Positions 29,033 through 37,694 of a stretch of DNA of 64,000 bases are shown here, piece after piece. Every line of letters begins with the position of its first letter. The stretch's first letter is position 1. The translations under genes and the position numbers were made by a program. Source of the stretch: an uncultured Parasphingopyxis sp. Lineage in GTDB: Bacteria; Pseudomonadota; Alphaproteobacteria; Sphingomonadales; Sphingomonadaceae. The stretch lies in contig CAMYKP010000009.1 of assembly GCA_947259005.1 (NCBI GenBank), positions 163,229 through 227,228 on the forward strand. Reading direction: 5' to 3'. The notes below the pieces were generated by a model. That model was given only the letters and a program-made list of their open reading frames with translations, had not been told where the DNA came from and did no database searches.

Positions 29033-29821
29033 TCAAGCCTCAACCATGGTTGGCACCAGGGCGCCATCGCGCCACGGCAGGTTTCTTCCCAGCAGGTTCG
29101 CTAGCGCGTCATCATGCTTCCTGAAATAGTCTTCCAGCCATTGCCGGTCTTCCGATGGCATATTTGGATAGCTGCGCTTTTTGATGAGCTTGCTGGTGTC
29201 GACCGGCACATCTGCGATCTGAAGAAAGCTGAAAATCTTCGCCATCTCATAATTCGCCGATTGGATGAGGTCCGCTGAAAACAGAATGTGAAGCTGTTCG
29301 GCGGGAAAGCTGTTTAGCCAATTGGATAGCTGTTCGGCATATCTTCCCCTCGACAGGTAAGATTCCTCCCTGTCGGGCGGTCCGGTGTCCGCTGGGGTCT
29401 TTCCGGGATCTGCCAGATCGCGTTGCTCGGCTTCATACTCGGCCATTATACATTCTCGAAATGTGCGGGTTTCCTTTCCCTTGATGAACCTTTGCCAATA
29501 GTGGGAATAGGCACGGCCAACTGGATCTCGAAGCACGGCGATTAATTTTACGTCGGGAAAGTCCTTGGCAACGCTTTCTGGAGCTTCGTCCTGACGAATA
29601 TAGTAGGGCGTTGCCTCGCCGGAGATAAAGCCGGGCGGGCGGGCTGGGAAGCATGCCAGATAATCGCCCAGACCCCAGCCTTCATAGCGTCTCCGGTCGT
29701 AATAATGCAGCTCTTTCCGGGTCGGCCGCAGGACGGACGGGTGTTTACAGATATAGCTGAACAGAGACGAAGTTCCGCTCTTCATGGCGCCGATAATTAT
29801 AAAATCTGGTCCGGTGGTCAT
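29033..29821 (-). CDS. PAPS-dependent sulfotransferase
   Basis: The 262-residue protein has the 5'-phosphosulfate loop IIIGAMKSGTSSLF (about 8-21) and the 3'-phosphate motif VLRDPVGRAYSHY, both canonical for the Sulfotransfer_1 family. The ATG at 29821 overlaps the tilS stop as TGATG, so translation is coupled to tilS even though the gene is not part of the usual tilS-ftsH order. The acceptor is unknown. A second, unrelated Stf0-like sulfotransferase is at 22755-23567. Confidence 0.88.
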   Translation of the reverse strand: MTTGPDFIIIGAMKSGTSSLFSYICKHPSVLRPTRKELHYYDRRRYEGWGLGDYLACFPARPPGFISGEATPYYIRQDEAPESVAKDFPDVKLIAVLRDPVGRAYSHYWQRFIKGKETRTFRECIMAEYEAEQRDLADPGKTPADTGPPDREESYLSRGRYAEQLSNWLNSFPAEQLHILFSADLIQSANYEMAKIFSFLQIADVPVDTSKLIKKRSYPNMPSEDRQWLEDYFRKHDDALANLLGRNLPWRDGALVPTMVEA

Positions 29822-30786
29822 CAGTTGCTGTTCCTGCGAGGCGGGGCAGGCGAAAATTGCCAGCACGGGTTTCCGCCTTGCATCACAACTTCGCACTGAA
29901 GCGATCCAATACGGGCTTTCTTCCCGCGGCTGAGCTCAGCGACCATTCTCTGCAATGCATCGCCGCGTGGCTGTATTCCCGGATCAAGCCGGGTGAGGCA
30001 GCGCAGTGCGAGGCGGCGCAACAATTCCGGTGGATAGTCGATATTTCCTAAAGTTACGCTGCCGTTCCCGTCTTTGACATGCTTGCGCGCTTCACGCTCA
30101 ACAATCCAGCCGAGCGCCTGACTCGCCTCCTGCGTCGCCGTAAGGCTGCGTGCCAAGCGATCGGGATCGAAACCGGGAAAGTGGGTCAGCGCTTTGCGCA
30201 GTCGTACTCGGTCAAAGGCATTGTCTTCATTGCTGGGATCGGCAACGGCTTTCAGCCCGCAGCTTTCGACATGGCTGACCAGTTCCGCCTTGCGAACCCC
30301 GAGAAGGGGGCGAATAATTTTGCCGTTTATCGGGCGGATTGCCGATAAACCGTCGATTCCACTGCCACGCAACAATCGCATCAATACGGTTTCGAGTTGG
30401 TCATCGGCGTGGTGCGCCGTAGCGATCCAGGGCAGTTTCTCGCGCTCGGACCATTCTTCGAGCAACGCATATCGTGCTTCCCGGGCGGCTGACTGGAGAT
30501 TGCCGGTGATGGGCCGTGCGGGAGTCCGGATAGTGTGCGGAACGCCCAGCCGCGAGCAGATATCTGCAACATGGGCCGCTTCATCGGCAGCTTCGGGGCG
30601 CAGGCCGTGATCGACGGTGATCGCGGCAACAGCTCCAGGATAAGCCTCTGCGGCCAATGCCAGCAGCGCCAGGCTGTCCGGGCCGCCTGATACCGCCAGC
30701 CCAAGCCGGGCATCAGATGTCGGTGGCCCGGCGGTCAGCCGCTCGACAGCGACACGAAATCGGTCCAGCAAAGATTGTTCTGGCAT
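29821..30786 (-). CDS. tilS: tRNA(Ile)-lysidine synthase
   Basis: The 321-residue product has the N-type ATP pyrophosphatase P-loop SGGPDS at 33-38, ATVDHGLRPE-like segment (ITVDHGLRPEAADEA) and TAHHADDQLETVLMRLLRGSG, all TilS signatures. It converts cytidine 34 of the AUA-reading tRNA-Ile to lysidine. The protein is short relative to the E. coli enzyme (432 residues) because the C-terminal domains are reduced, which is usual in alphaproteobacteria. It is 39 bases downstream of cpoB. Confidence 0.94.
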   Translation of the reverse strand: MPEQSLLDRFRVAVERLTAGPPTSDARLGLAVSGGPDSLALLALAAEAYPGAVAAITVDHGLRPEAADEAAHVADICSRLGVPHTIRTPARPITGNLQSAAREARYALLEEWSEREKLPWIATAHHADDQLETVLMRLLRGSGIDGLSAIRPINGKIIRPLLGVRKAELVSHVESCGLKAVADPSNEDNAFDRVRLRKALTHFPGFDPDRLARSLTATQEASQALGWIVEREARKHVKDGNGSVTLGNIDYPPELLRRLALRCLTRLDPGIQPRGDALQRMVAELSRGKKARIGSLQCEVVMQGGNPCWQFSPAPPRRNSN

Positions 30787-30825
30787 GGCTCGATCGTAGC
30801 CGCTCCTATGCCAAAAGCGAAACGT

Positions 30826-31704
30826 TTAGCTGCAGTTCGCTGCATCCCGCGCACCGGGAACCTGTTCGCGGATCGTACTACGCAGGTTTTCGCCATAGAC
30901 TTCTTCAAGCTCGTCAAATGCCAGGCAGGCGCGATCATTATAGTTGAGTTCGGTCAGCGCGACGCCAAGGAAGAACAGGCTGTCGGCAGCCCGTTCGCCA
31001 TTGGGCAGTTCCTGATAGTTGCGCACGAATATCTCGGTGGCATTGGCCGGCTTGTCATCGTCGAGATAGGCACGGCCCAGAAGGTTGCGCGCATAGCTTT
31101 CGAACCGGTGCCCCGGATAGGTTTCGACCGTTTGCTGCAGCTGCGTCCGGGCGGCGGCAAAATCGCCGTCGCGCCACAGGCGGTAGCCGCGGACATAGGC
31201 GGCTTCACCGGCATCGTCAGGGAGGGGCGCTTCGCCGCTCTGTACCGGGGCCGCAGTTTCGGCTGGAGCCTCTGCTTCTCCGGTGTCTTCCGAAGGTTCG
31301 TCCTGCCCTGCGTCGACGGTCGGTGATCCGGGTGTCGATGATGATTGCGGACCGACAGCACCCGGCCCTTGCAAGGCTTCGACCATCGAGCGGAGCTGGC
31401 GCAGCTCGAAGCTGTTTTCCTCGACCTGACCGGTTAGCGTTGCGAGTTGACGTTCGAGTGAATTCACCCGGTCGGTCAGATCGGTGAGCGGGGCGGAGGC
31501 GGGGTTGCCCGCTTGCGTACTGGACGTTCCCGACTGAATTTCCGGTTCGAAGAATTCGGCATTACCGCCGGGAAAAACCTGGCGCTGGAGTGCGCGAATT
31601 TCGCGCTCGACACGGTCGATCCGGCGATCCATCTCGGCACCCTGTGACAGCACGGGCGTGGCTGCGGTTGTGACAAGCAGCGCGGCGATAAGCATAGGAC
31701 GCAT
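30826..31704 (-). CDS. cpoB: Cell division coordinator CpoB (YbgF)
   Basis: The 292-residue protein has a signal peptide (to VLSQ), an N-terminal coiled coil (about 25-60 and 75-110, RIDRVEREIRALQRQVFPGG and LTDRVNSLERQLATLTGQVE), a low-complexity Pro/Glu/Ala linker, and C-terminal TPRs (about 170-285: AYVRGYRLWRDGDFAAARTQL, RAYLDDDKPANATEIF). CpoB links the Tol-Pal system to cell-wall synthesis during constriction. The ATG at 31704 has AGGGAGGG upstream; the longer open frame has no such support. Tol-Pal genes are not in the window. Confidence 0.9.
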   Translation of the reverse strand: MRPMLIAALLVTTAATPVLSQGAEMDRRIDRVEREIRALQRQVFPGGNAEFFEPEIQSGTSSTQAGNPASAPLTDLTDRVNSLERQLATLTGQVEENSFELRQLRSMVEALQGPGAVGPQSSSTPGSPTVDAGQDEPSEDTGEAEAPAETAAPVQSGEAPLPDDAGEAAYVRGYRLWRDGDFAAARTQLQQTVETYPGHRFESYARNLLGRAYLDDDKPANATEIFVRNYQELPNGERAADSLFFLGVALTELNYNDRACLAFDELEEVYGENLRSTIREQVPGARDAANCS

Positions 31705-31801
31705 GGCGATTTCCCTCCCTTGACCCGTATCGGGACGTATATCGCTCACAGCTCCTGTCGCCAACATGAAGCGGGCCAAGATTGTTAGTTGGCTGTGACT
31801 G

Positions 31802-32629
31802 CTAGTTGGCTGGCGGGGTTTCCACTGTGGCGGGACGGGGCCGCCGGGCAAGGTCCGCCGGCAACAGGCTGACATCACTGATCACCGTTAGTGGTGGGCC
31901 GATCGGATCGACCTCCCGGCCGGCGACGGTCACGCGCAGCGCATCGGCGCGGCCGGTGCGAATTGCGGGGCGAACGGCATCGGACGGGATTTCATATGTT
32001 TCGCCAGCCTGCAATTCGGCTTCATAAATCCGGTCGCCGCTTTCGAGCTCATAGATACGCAGCCAGACCGTATCGGTCGCTTCGATCATGACGGTGCCTT
32101 CGGTCGGCGGCGGTGCAGGCGCTGCAGCAGCCGGGTCCGTGCCGATATCGGCGTTTTCACTGGCGGCCGGGGCATCTGTTCCCGCCGCCATGCGCGCCCG
32201 GTCATCGCCATCGAGGCCGAACATGCCGCTCCGCCACAGCGCGTAGCCGATGATCAGCACAAGCGCGATGCCGGCTGCGATCCAGGCGAGGCTGCGTGGA
32301 GGCACGCGGGCCGGGTCTGTCGGTTCGAAATAGTCGCCTGCCGCCTGGCCTGAGGACCGGAAATTGATCTCTTCGCGAAAGGCAGCTGCCGTCTCCGGCG
32401 CATTCAGCCCAACGGCGAGCGCATAGGCTTTTACGAAGCCGATGCTGTAGGTTGGAGCGGGCAGTTTTTCATAGTCGCTATTTTCGATATTCTGCAGCTG
32501 GCGCAGGGGGATGCGTGTCGATTTGGCAATATCTTCCAGCGATATGCTCTGACTCTCACGGGCGTCACGAAGCTTGCTCCCGACAAGAGATTCGAACAAT
32601 GCGACGTCTTCGCCACTTTCTTCTGACAT
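31802..32629 (-). CDS. RodZ-like helix-turn-helix membrane protein
   Basis: The 275-residue protein starts at ATG 32629 behind AGGGAG. A Cro-type HTH of RodZ kind occupies about 14-75 (LRDARESQSISLEDIAKSTRIP, then LQNIENSDYEKLP and YSIGFVKAYA), followed by one membrane helix (about 132-152) and a periplasmic DUF4115 beta domain (about 195-255, VWLRIYELESGDRIYEAEL). RodZ connects MreB to the cell-wall machinery. It lies between ptsP and cpoB on one strand, a cell-envelope context that fits. Confidence 0.85.
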   Translation of the reverse strand: MSEESGEDVALFESLVGSKLRDARESQSISLEDIAKSTRIPLRQLQNIENSDYEKLPAPTYSIGFVKAYALAVGLNAPETAAAFREEINFRSSGQAAGDYFEPTDPARVPPRSLAWIAAGIALVLIIGYALWRSGMFGLDGDDRARMAAGTDAPAASENADIGTDPAAAAPAPPPTEGTVMIEATDTVWLRIYELESGDRIYEAELQAGETYEIPSDAVRPAIRTGRADALRVTVAGREVDPIGPPLTVISDVSLLPADLARRPRPATVETPPAN

Positions 32630-32734
32630 CTGCGCTCCCTGACGACGCCGTCCATTGGCGGGCTGCGTCACCAACGGCTTTCGCAAGCTGCCGCCATTTC
32701 TGTCAAGGACTTCCGCTGCGGAGCCTGCGGAAAA

Positions 32735-35011
32735 TCAGGCGATTGCGACCGACCGTTGCTCCGCCCAGTCGAGGAGAGTCTGGCGCATATCATGGGGTGG
32801 CTCAGCCAGCCATTCGTCCATCCGGCCGCGCAGCTGTTCGGCATCGAGGGAGCGTATCATCGCCTTGATGGACCCGACGGCCGCCGGAGTGATCGATAGC
32901 TGCTCCACCCCCAGCCCGATAAGCGCCATGGCCTCGATCGGCCTGCCACCCATCTCCCCGCAGATCGTGGTCGGTACACCGGCCGCCTGCGTCTCACGCA
33001 CAACCCTGCGGATAAAGCGCAGGATTGCCGGGCTGAGCCAGTCATAGCGATCGGCGATGCGCGGATCGGCGCGATCGGCGGCGAACAGAAACTGGGTCAG
33101 GTCGTTCGTACCGATCGAAATAAAGTCTAGCCGGGGCAGAAGCTGGTCGAGAATTTCGGCAAGCGCGGGAACTTCGAGCATGCAGCCATAGCGGATATCG
33201 TGCGGCAGCATGTGGTGACGGTCCTCAAGCCAGACCCGCTGCGCTTCGAACAAAGCCCGTGCCTCGTCGAATTCCCAGGGTTCGGACACCATGGGAAACA
33301 TCACGTTCAATGTCTTGCCGGCGGCCGCTTCGATCAGCGCACGCGCCTGAACCTTCATCAGGCCCTCGCGATCGAGCGACAGGCGCAAGGCCCGCCAGCC
33401 CATGGCCGGATTCTCCTCCTTGCTCATTTCGGTGCGCAGATAGGGCACGGCCTTGTCGCCGCCGATATCGAGCGTGCGGAACACGACCGGTTTGTCGCCG
33501 GATGCATCGAGCACATCTTTGTAGAGTTTCTGCTGGGCATCGCGCCGGGGCAGGGTGGCCGAGACGAGGAACTGGAATTCGGTGCGGAACAGGCCGATGC
33601 CGTCTGCGCCGGCCATATTGACGGCGGCAACATCGTCGCGAAGGCCCGCATTGATCATGACCTTCAGTCGCTTGCCGCATTTCGTTTCGGGAGCCGCATC
33701 GCGCAGAGCCTCAAACTCGGCGCGCTTTTCTTTCATCCGCGCCTGTTTGGCTTCGAACACCTCGATCATGGTGCCGGAAGGCCGGACATAGACGGAGCCA
33801 TCCTCGACATCGAGCAACAGCGCGTCATTCTCGTGAATCAGGCGCCGGATATTGGCGACCCGGCCCAGCACGGGAACGCCCATCGCGCGCGCAACGATGG
33901 TAACATGCGCCGTCAGCGAACCTTCTTCGAGCACCACGCCCTTCAGACGCCGCCGATCATATTCGAGCAGTTCCGCCGGTCCGAGATTGCGGGCAATCAG
34001 GATGGAATCGTTGCGCAGGCCCAGCTGCGCGGCCGTGCCCAATTGGCCCGAGACTATGCGGATCAGCCGGTTGGCGAGATCTTCCAGATCGTGCATGCGT
34101 TCGGCGAGCAGGGGATCGTCGATCTCATGCATCCGCGCCCGGGTGCGCTGCTGGACCCGCTCGATCGCCGCTTCCGCGGTCAGGCCTGAATCGATTGCCG
34201 AGTTGATCCGGCGGCTCCAGCCTTCGTCATAGGCGAACATTTTATACGTTTCGAGCACGTCCTTGTGTTCGCCGCCCGCGCCAAACTCGGCCTGGTTCGC
34301 GAGCGTGTCTATCTGTTCGCGCATCTTGCCGAATGCCGCATAGACACGCGCCCGTTCGGCCTCGGTATCGTCGGCGACCGTATGTTCGATATTGACGCGT
34401 GGCTGGTGGAAAACAGCGACGCCGGACGCCATGCCGACAACCAGTTTCTGGCCCGTCAGATGCATGGCCTCGGTCTGGCGGGCAATCTCGTCATCGGTGG
34501 CGCTGTCGTCGATCAGCTCGGCGCTGGAGATCAGTTCGGCCAGCACCATCGCAACCGTTTGTAGCGCCTCGATCTCGACATCGCCATAAGGGCGCGGATC
34601 GGCATGCTGGACCGAAAGTACGCCCACCGTGCGTTCGCGATGGATGATCGGGATGCCGGCAAAGCTGTGATAGGTTTCTTCACCGGTTTCCGGTTTATAG
34701 GCGAAGTCGGGATGCGCTGTTGCCTCGTCGAGGTTGAGGATACGGCCGGTTTTCGCGATGACGCCAACCAGCCCCTCGCCCAGCGCGAGCTTGGTGACAT
34801 GCACGGCATCCTGGTTCAGGCCGAGTGTCGCATACAGCTCCAGCACGCCCTCGCGCAGCAGGTAGATCGAGCAGACTTCGCTCGACAGCGCCTCGCCGAT
34901 AATCTCGACGACACGGTTCAGTTTGGCCTGCGCATGGGTGCGCGAGGCCATCACATCGTGCAGGCCGGTCAATATCTCGCGGGAGGAGGCAGTCGCTTCG
35001 GAAAAACTCAT
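32735..35011 (-). CDS. ptsP: PTS-Ntr enzyme I (phosphoenolpyruvate-protein phosphotransferase)
   Basis: The 758-residue protein has a GAF domain (about 1-165) fused to enzyme I of the PTS. The phosphorylated histidine is H369 in GSLTAHVTIVARA, and PEP-binding blocks GIGLFRTEFQFL, FRTLDIGGDK and FISIGTNDLTQF are visible, the last followed by the catalytic cysteine in TICGEMGG. PtsP phosphorylates NPr in the nitrogen PTS, which in alphaproteobacteria senses glutamine through the GAF domain. The glutamate synthase operon lies 10 kb away in the same window; any link is inference only. Confidence 0.95.
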   Translation of the reverse strand: MSFSEATASSREILTGLHDVMASRTHAQAKLNRVVEIIGEALSSEVCSIYLLREGVLELYATLGLNQDAVHVTKLALGEGLVGVIAKTGRILNLDEATAHPDFAYKPETGEETYHSFAGIPIIHRERTVGVLSVQHADPRPYGDVEIEALQTVAMVLAELISSAELIDDSATDDEIARQTEAMHLTGQKLVVGMASGVAVFHQPRVNIEHTVADDTEAERARVYAAFGKMREQIDTLANQAEFGAGGEHKDVLETYKMFAYDEGWSRRINSAIDSGLTAEAAIERVQQRTRARMHEIDDPLLAERMHDLEDLANRLIRIVSGQLGTAAQLGLRNDSILIARNLGPAELLEYDRRRLKGVVLEEGSLTAHVTIVARAMGVPVLGRVANIRRLIHENDALLLDVEDGSVYVRPSGTMIEVFEAKQARMKEKRAEFEALRDAAPETKCGKRLKVMINAGLRDDVAAVNMAGADGIGLFRTEFQFLVSATLPRRDAQQKLYKDVLDASGDKPVVFRTLDIGGDKAVPYLRTEMSKEENPAMGWRALRLSLDREGLMKVQARALIEAAAGKTLNVMFPMVSEPWEFDEARALFEAQRVWLEDRHHMLPHDIRYGCMLEVPALAEILDQLLPRLDFISIGTNDLTQFLFAADRADPRIADRYDWLSPAILRFIRRVVRETQAAGVPTTICGEMGGRPIEAMALIGLGVEQLSITPAAVGSIKAMIRSLDAEQLRGRMDEWLAEPPHDMRQTLLDWAEQRSVAIA

Positions 35012-35412
35012 ATGCGAATGATTAGCAGAGGCATGTGGCTTCCGCCAATGCGGAAACGCTATGCGTCACAAAAGATCGGTTTGGGCGGAGTCAGGTTGAC
35101 ACTGGTTGACACAGGAAGAGGCTGAACGGGCCTTTATCGCCCAAAGTTGACAAAGTGGGCACGCAGCACCCGGTACAGTGGAGGCGGGAGTCGTCCTGCG
35201 GGAGGTCCAGAAGATGAGGTCGACAGTATCAAACAGCCGGCGGCCGGGCCGCTGGCATCATGATAGCATGGGCAGGAGTCTGTAGGACAGGAAATAGGAG
35301 CGATCACACAATCCCGTCATGCCGAAAGGGGTATATGGCATCCGTCTGGCTTATGGAGAACGCTGACGATAGGGGAGATGCAACACCGCCGCTTCTTGAA
35401 AGGACAATCCCA
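35012..35412. other. Gene-free region between ptsP and DsrE gene with TTGAC repeats and hairpin
   Basis: This 401-base gap separates divergent genes. It holds GGTTGACAC twice at a 10-base step (35094-35102 and 35104-35112) and a third TTGACA at 35147-35152, which could be -35 elements or a regulator site. A hairpin at 35236-35256 (GCCGGCGGC, 3-base loop, GCCGCTGGC, one wobble) follows. The DsrE gene has AAAGGA 9 bases before its ATG at 35413. Confidence 0.4.
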
Positions 35413-35955
35413 ATGTTCAAACATGTCACAGCTCTCGCGATCCTCAGCCTTCCCGCCGCGCCGCTTTTCGCCCAGTCCGACGCCTTCCATCCCGGCCCGG
35501 TCTTTACCGAATTTGGCAATGTGGCGAGCGTCGAAACGACTTTCGAAATTCCGGCGAACGCGGAGTTTGCCGTGGCTTTCGATACATCGACCGCTGCCGA
35601 GCCGGGCGAGATCAACCGCACGCTGAACAGCGCGGCGCGGTTCATCAATATGCATGTCGAGGCGGGCGTGCCGCTGGAAAATATCCGTGTAGCCGTCGTC
35701 GTCCATGGCAGCGCCGGGTTCGATCTGACCAACGCCGCAAGCTATGCCGGGCGGTATGAGGGCGCGGAAAACGCCAATGCGGCGGCTATTGAAGCGCTGA
35801 CCGCCAACAATGTTCGGATCATCCTGTGCGGCCAGTCGGCGGCCTATTACGAGATCGGTACCGAGGATCTGCTGCCCGGCGTGGATATGGCGCTATCCGC
35901 GATGACGGCGCATGCGCTGCTCCAGCAGGACGGGTTTACGCTGAACCCGTTTTAA
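35413..35955 (+). CDS. Secreted DsrE-family protein
   Basis: The 180-residue product has a signal peptide (ALAILSLPAAPLFAQ) and a DsrE/DsrF-like fold: NSAARFINMHVEAGVP, IRVAVVVHGSAGFDLTN and NNVRIILCGQSAAYYEIG, with a single cysteine in the ILCGQS block at the position used in sulfur relay by some family members. Exported DsrE proteins of this type are common in sphingomonads and flavobacteria, with unknown roles. It is convergent with the Tat-exported repeat protein. Confidence 0.82.
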   Translation: MFKHVTALAILSLPAAPLFAQSDAFHPGPVFTEFGNVASVETTFEIPANAEFAVAFDTSTAAEPGEINRTLNSAARFINMHVEAGVPLENIRVAVVVHGSAGFDLTNAASYAGRYEGAENANAAAIEALTANNVRIILCGQSAAYYEIGTEDLLPGVDMALSAMTAHALLQQDGFTLNPF

Positions 35956-35977
35956 GCGGGCAGATTTTCGTGGAACG

Positions 35978-36427
35978 CTAATAGCCGTCCGGCTTTACCG
36001 CGCCGACTCTGGCCGGATCCGCATTGGCACCCGTGTCGGTATCGCTGCGACTATTGTCCGGGCGAAAATGCGAATTCGGCCCGCGACCATTGCCGACCGG
36101 ATCGGCCATCGCACCGCTATCGCTGTCGGCAACCCCTGAACGCCGCGCGTTGCGCCCACGTCCGTTCCCGGCGGGATCAGCGGAGCTGCCGGTATCGGTA
36201 TCCGTGGCTCCCGATCTGCGGCAACAGCTGGCCGGGTCTCCATTGGGTCCGGTGTCATTGTCGCGGACGCCGGATTCACTGGCCGTTTCATCGTTTTCAA
36301 TTTCTTGGGTGTCGCTGTCCACACTTTGCGCTCGCACCGCGCCTCCGGTGATCAGGGCAAGGGTGCCCAGCGACGTTGCCGCACCGGCCCGGCTAAGAAA
36401 CGTCCGGCGATCCGTCTGATATTTCAT
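35978..36427 (-). CDS. Tat-exported Asp-rich DxDxG repeat protein
   Basis: The 149-residue product starts at ATG 36427 with AAGGAGG upstream. A twin-arginine signal DRRTFLSRAG is followed by a hydrophobic stretch and AVRAQ. The mature part is low complexity with four imperfect repeats of about 20-29 residues, each D-x-D-(T/S)-G-x3-D-P then a Gly/Arg/Asn-rich tail (DNDTGPNGDP, DTDTGSSADP, DSDSGAMADP, DTDTGANADP). The DxDxG spacing resembles calcium-binding loops such as those in dockerins. No catalytic domain is present. A calcium or surface-binding role is speculation; the Tat route would allow folding before export. Confidence 0.65.
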   Translation of the reverse strand: MKYQTDRRTFLSRAGAATSLGTLALITGGAVRAQSVDSDTQEIENDETASESGVRDNDTGPNGDPASCCRRSGATDTDTGSSADPAGNGRGRNARRSGVADSDSGAMADPVGNGRGPNSHFRPDNSRSDTDTGANADPARVGAVKPDGY

Positions 36428-36517
36428 TCGAGAAGGCCTCCTTCGCCTGTCCGGGAACTGCGCGATTATAACGTTGGCCACCGGGTGAGGTCCAGTGAGC
36501 AGGACAGGTAGTGGGTA

Positions 36518-37534
36518 TCAGCCCCGGTTCTTCTCCAGCGCGTTCACCGCTTCTTCCATCAGCGTCGCGATGATTTCGGCGACGGGCGCTTCGGCTTTGA
36601 CCATACCCACGCTCTGCCCGGCCATCAGCGAGCCATTCTCGACATCGCCGTCGATCACCGCGCGGCGCAGTGCACCGGCCCAGAAATGTTCGATCTGGAG
36701 CTGGGCCTCACCCATTTCTATCTCGCCTGCGTCCAGAAGTTTCGCGACTTCGATCTGCTTCTTGTTGAACTCCTGCGTGCCCTTGTTCTTGAGCGCGCGG
36801 ACCGGGATCACGGGGAGGCGGTCGTCGATCTGGGTGGAGACGATGGCGTCGCGGGCAGGCGCGCGAATAAAGGCCTTTTTGAAATTCTCATGCGCGATGC
36901 ATTCGGTGGCGCAGACGAACCGCGTGCCGAGCTGAACGCCGACCGCGCCGACCTCCAGCCAGGCCGCAATTGCATGACCGCGGCCTATGCCGCCTGCAAT
37001 AAAGATGGGCAGCTCGTCGCGCAGCTCCGGCAGGATTTCCTGCGCAAGGACGCTGGTGCTGACTGGCCCGATATGGCCGCCAGCTTCCATGCCCTCGATC
37101 ACCAGCGCGTCGACGCCGGACCGGTGCAGTTTCTTCGCCAGCGCGAAGGCCGGGGCAAAGCAGATGAGCTTCGCGCCGAATTCCTTGATCTTCGGGATCG
37201 CCCAGCCGGGCGGCAGGCCGCCCGCAAGCACGACATGGCTGACCTCATGTTTCGCGCAGACCGCGATCAGCTCTTCAAGCTGCGGGTGCATGGTGATGAG
37301 ATTGACGCCGAAAGGCTTGTCGGTGCGCTTGGCCGTCTCGGCGATTTCCTCGTCGAGCATATGCGGTTCCATCGCGCCGCAGGCGATCACGCCAAAGCCG
37401 CCGGCGTTCGAGATGGCGGAGACCAGATTGCGCTCCGAGATCCAACTCATTGCGCCGCCGAGAATGGCATATTCTGTGCCCAGAAATTCGCAGCCGCGCC
37501 GCATCATGCGCTTGATGTCATTCTCGGTAGTCAT
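36518..37534 (-). CDS. Nitronate monooxygenase-like FMN oxidoreductase
   Basis: The 338-residue TIM-barrel protein has the nitronate monooxygenase/2-nitropropane dioxygenase pattern: GGAMSWISERNLVSAISNAGGFGVI (split about 22-46), VIEGMEAGGHIGPVS with the conserved GGH, FIAGGIGRG and VQLGTRFVCATE. FMN binds at the barrel top. Family members oxidise alkyl nitronates or act as enoyl reductases; the substrate here is not known. It lies upstream of a palindromic element and lysC on the same strand direction. Confidence 0.88.
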   Translation of the reverse strand: MTTENDIKRMMRRGCEFLGTEYAILGGAMSWISERNLVSAISNAGGFGVIACGAMEPHMLDEEIAETAKRTDKPFGVNLITMHPQLEELIAVCAKHEVSHVVLAGGLPPGWAIPKIKEFGAKLICFAPAFALAKKLHRSGVDALVIEGMEAGGHIGPVSTSVLAQEILPELRDELPIFIAGGIGRGHAIAAWLEVGAVGVQLGTRFVCATECIAHENFKKAFIRAPARDAIVSTQIDDRLPVIPVRALKNKGTQEFNKKQIEVAKLLDAGEIEMGEAQLQIEHFWAGALRRAVIDGDVENGSLMAGQSVGMVKAEAPVAEIIATLMEEAVNALEKNRG

Positions 37535-37576
37535 GCGTTTGGTCCTTTGTCAGACTCAACCTGACGGTTGAGCGCG

Positions 37577-37653
37577 GCACCGGCCCGCTCCCCCACCCAG
37601 CCTCCCACGAGAGTACCCTGATTGGGGGGTCGGGTGGGGGAGCGGGCCGGTGC
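37577..37653. repeat. Long perfect inverted repeat (22-bp arms)
   Basis: Positions 37577-37598 are the exact reverse complement of 37632-37653, giving a 22-bp GC-rich stem with a 33-base loop. The arms contain CCGGCCCGCTCCCCCACCC-type sequence. It lies downstream of lysC and upstream of the nitronate monooxygenase-like gene, all on the minus strand. It could end or attenuate transcription, or be a mobile palindromic element. Confidence 0.85.
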
Positions 37654-37694
37654 GGTGATTTCGCGGGAGCGAAATTCTGACGAAAAAACTCCGA

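Noticed and set aside
33200..34189. 329-codon plus-strand frame opposite ptsP
   Set aside because: No recognisable domain, and fully contained in a certain gene on the other strand.
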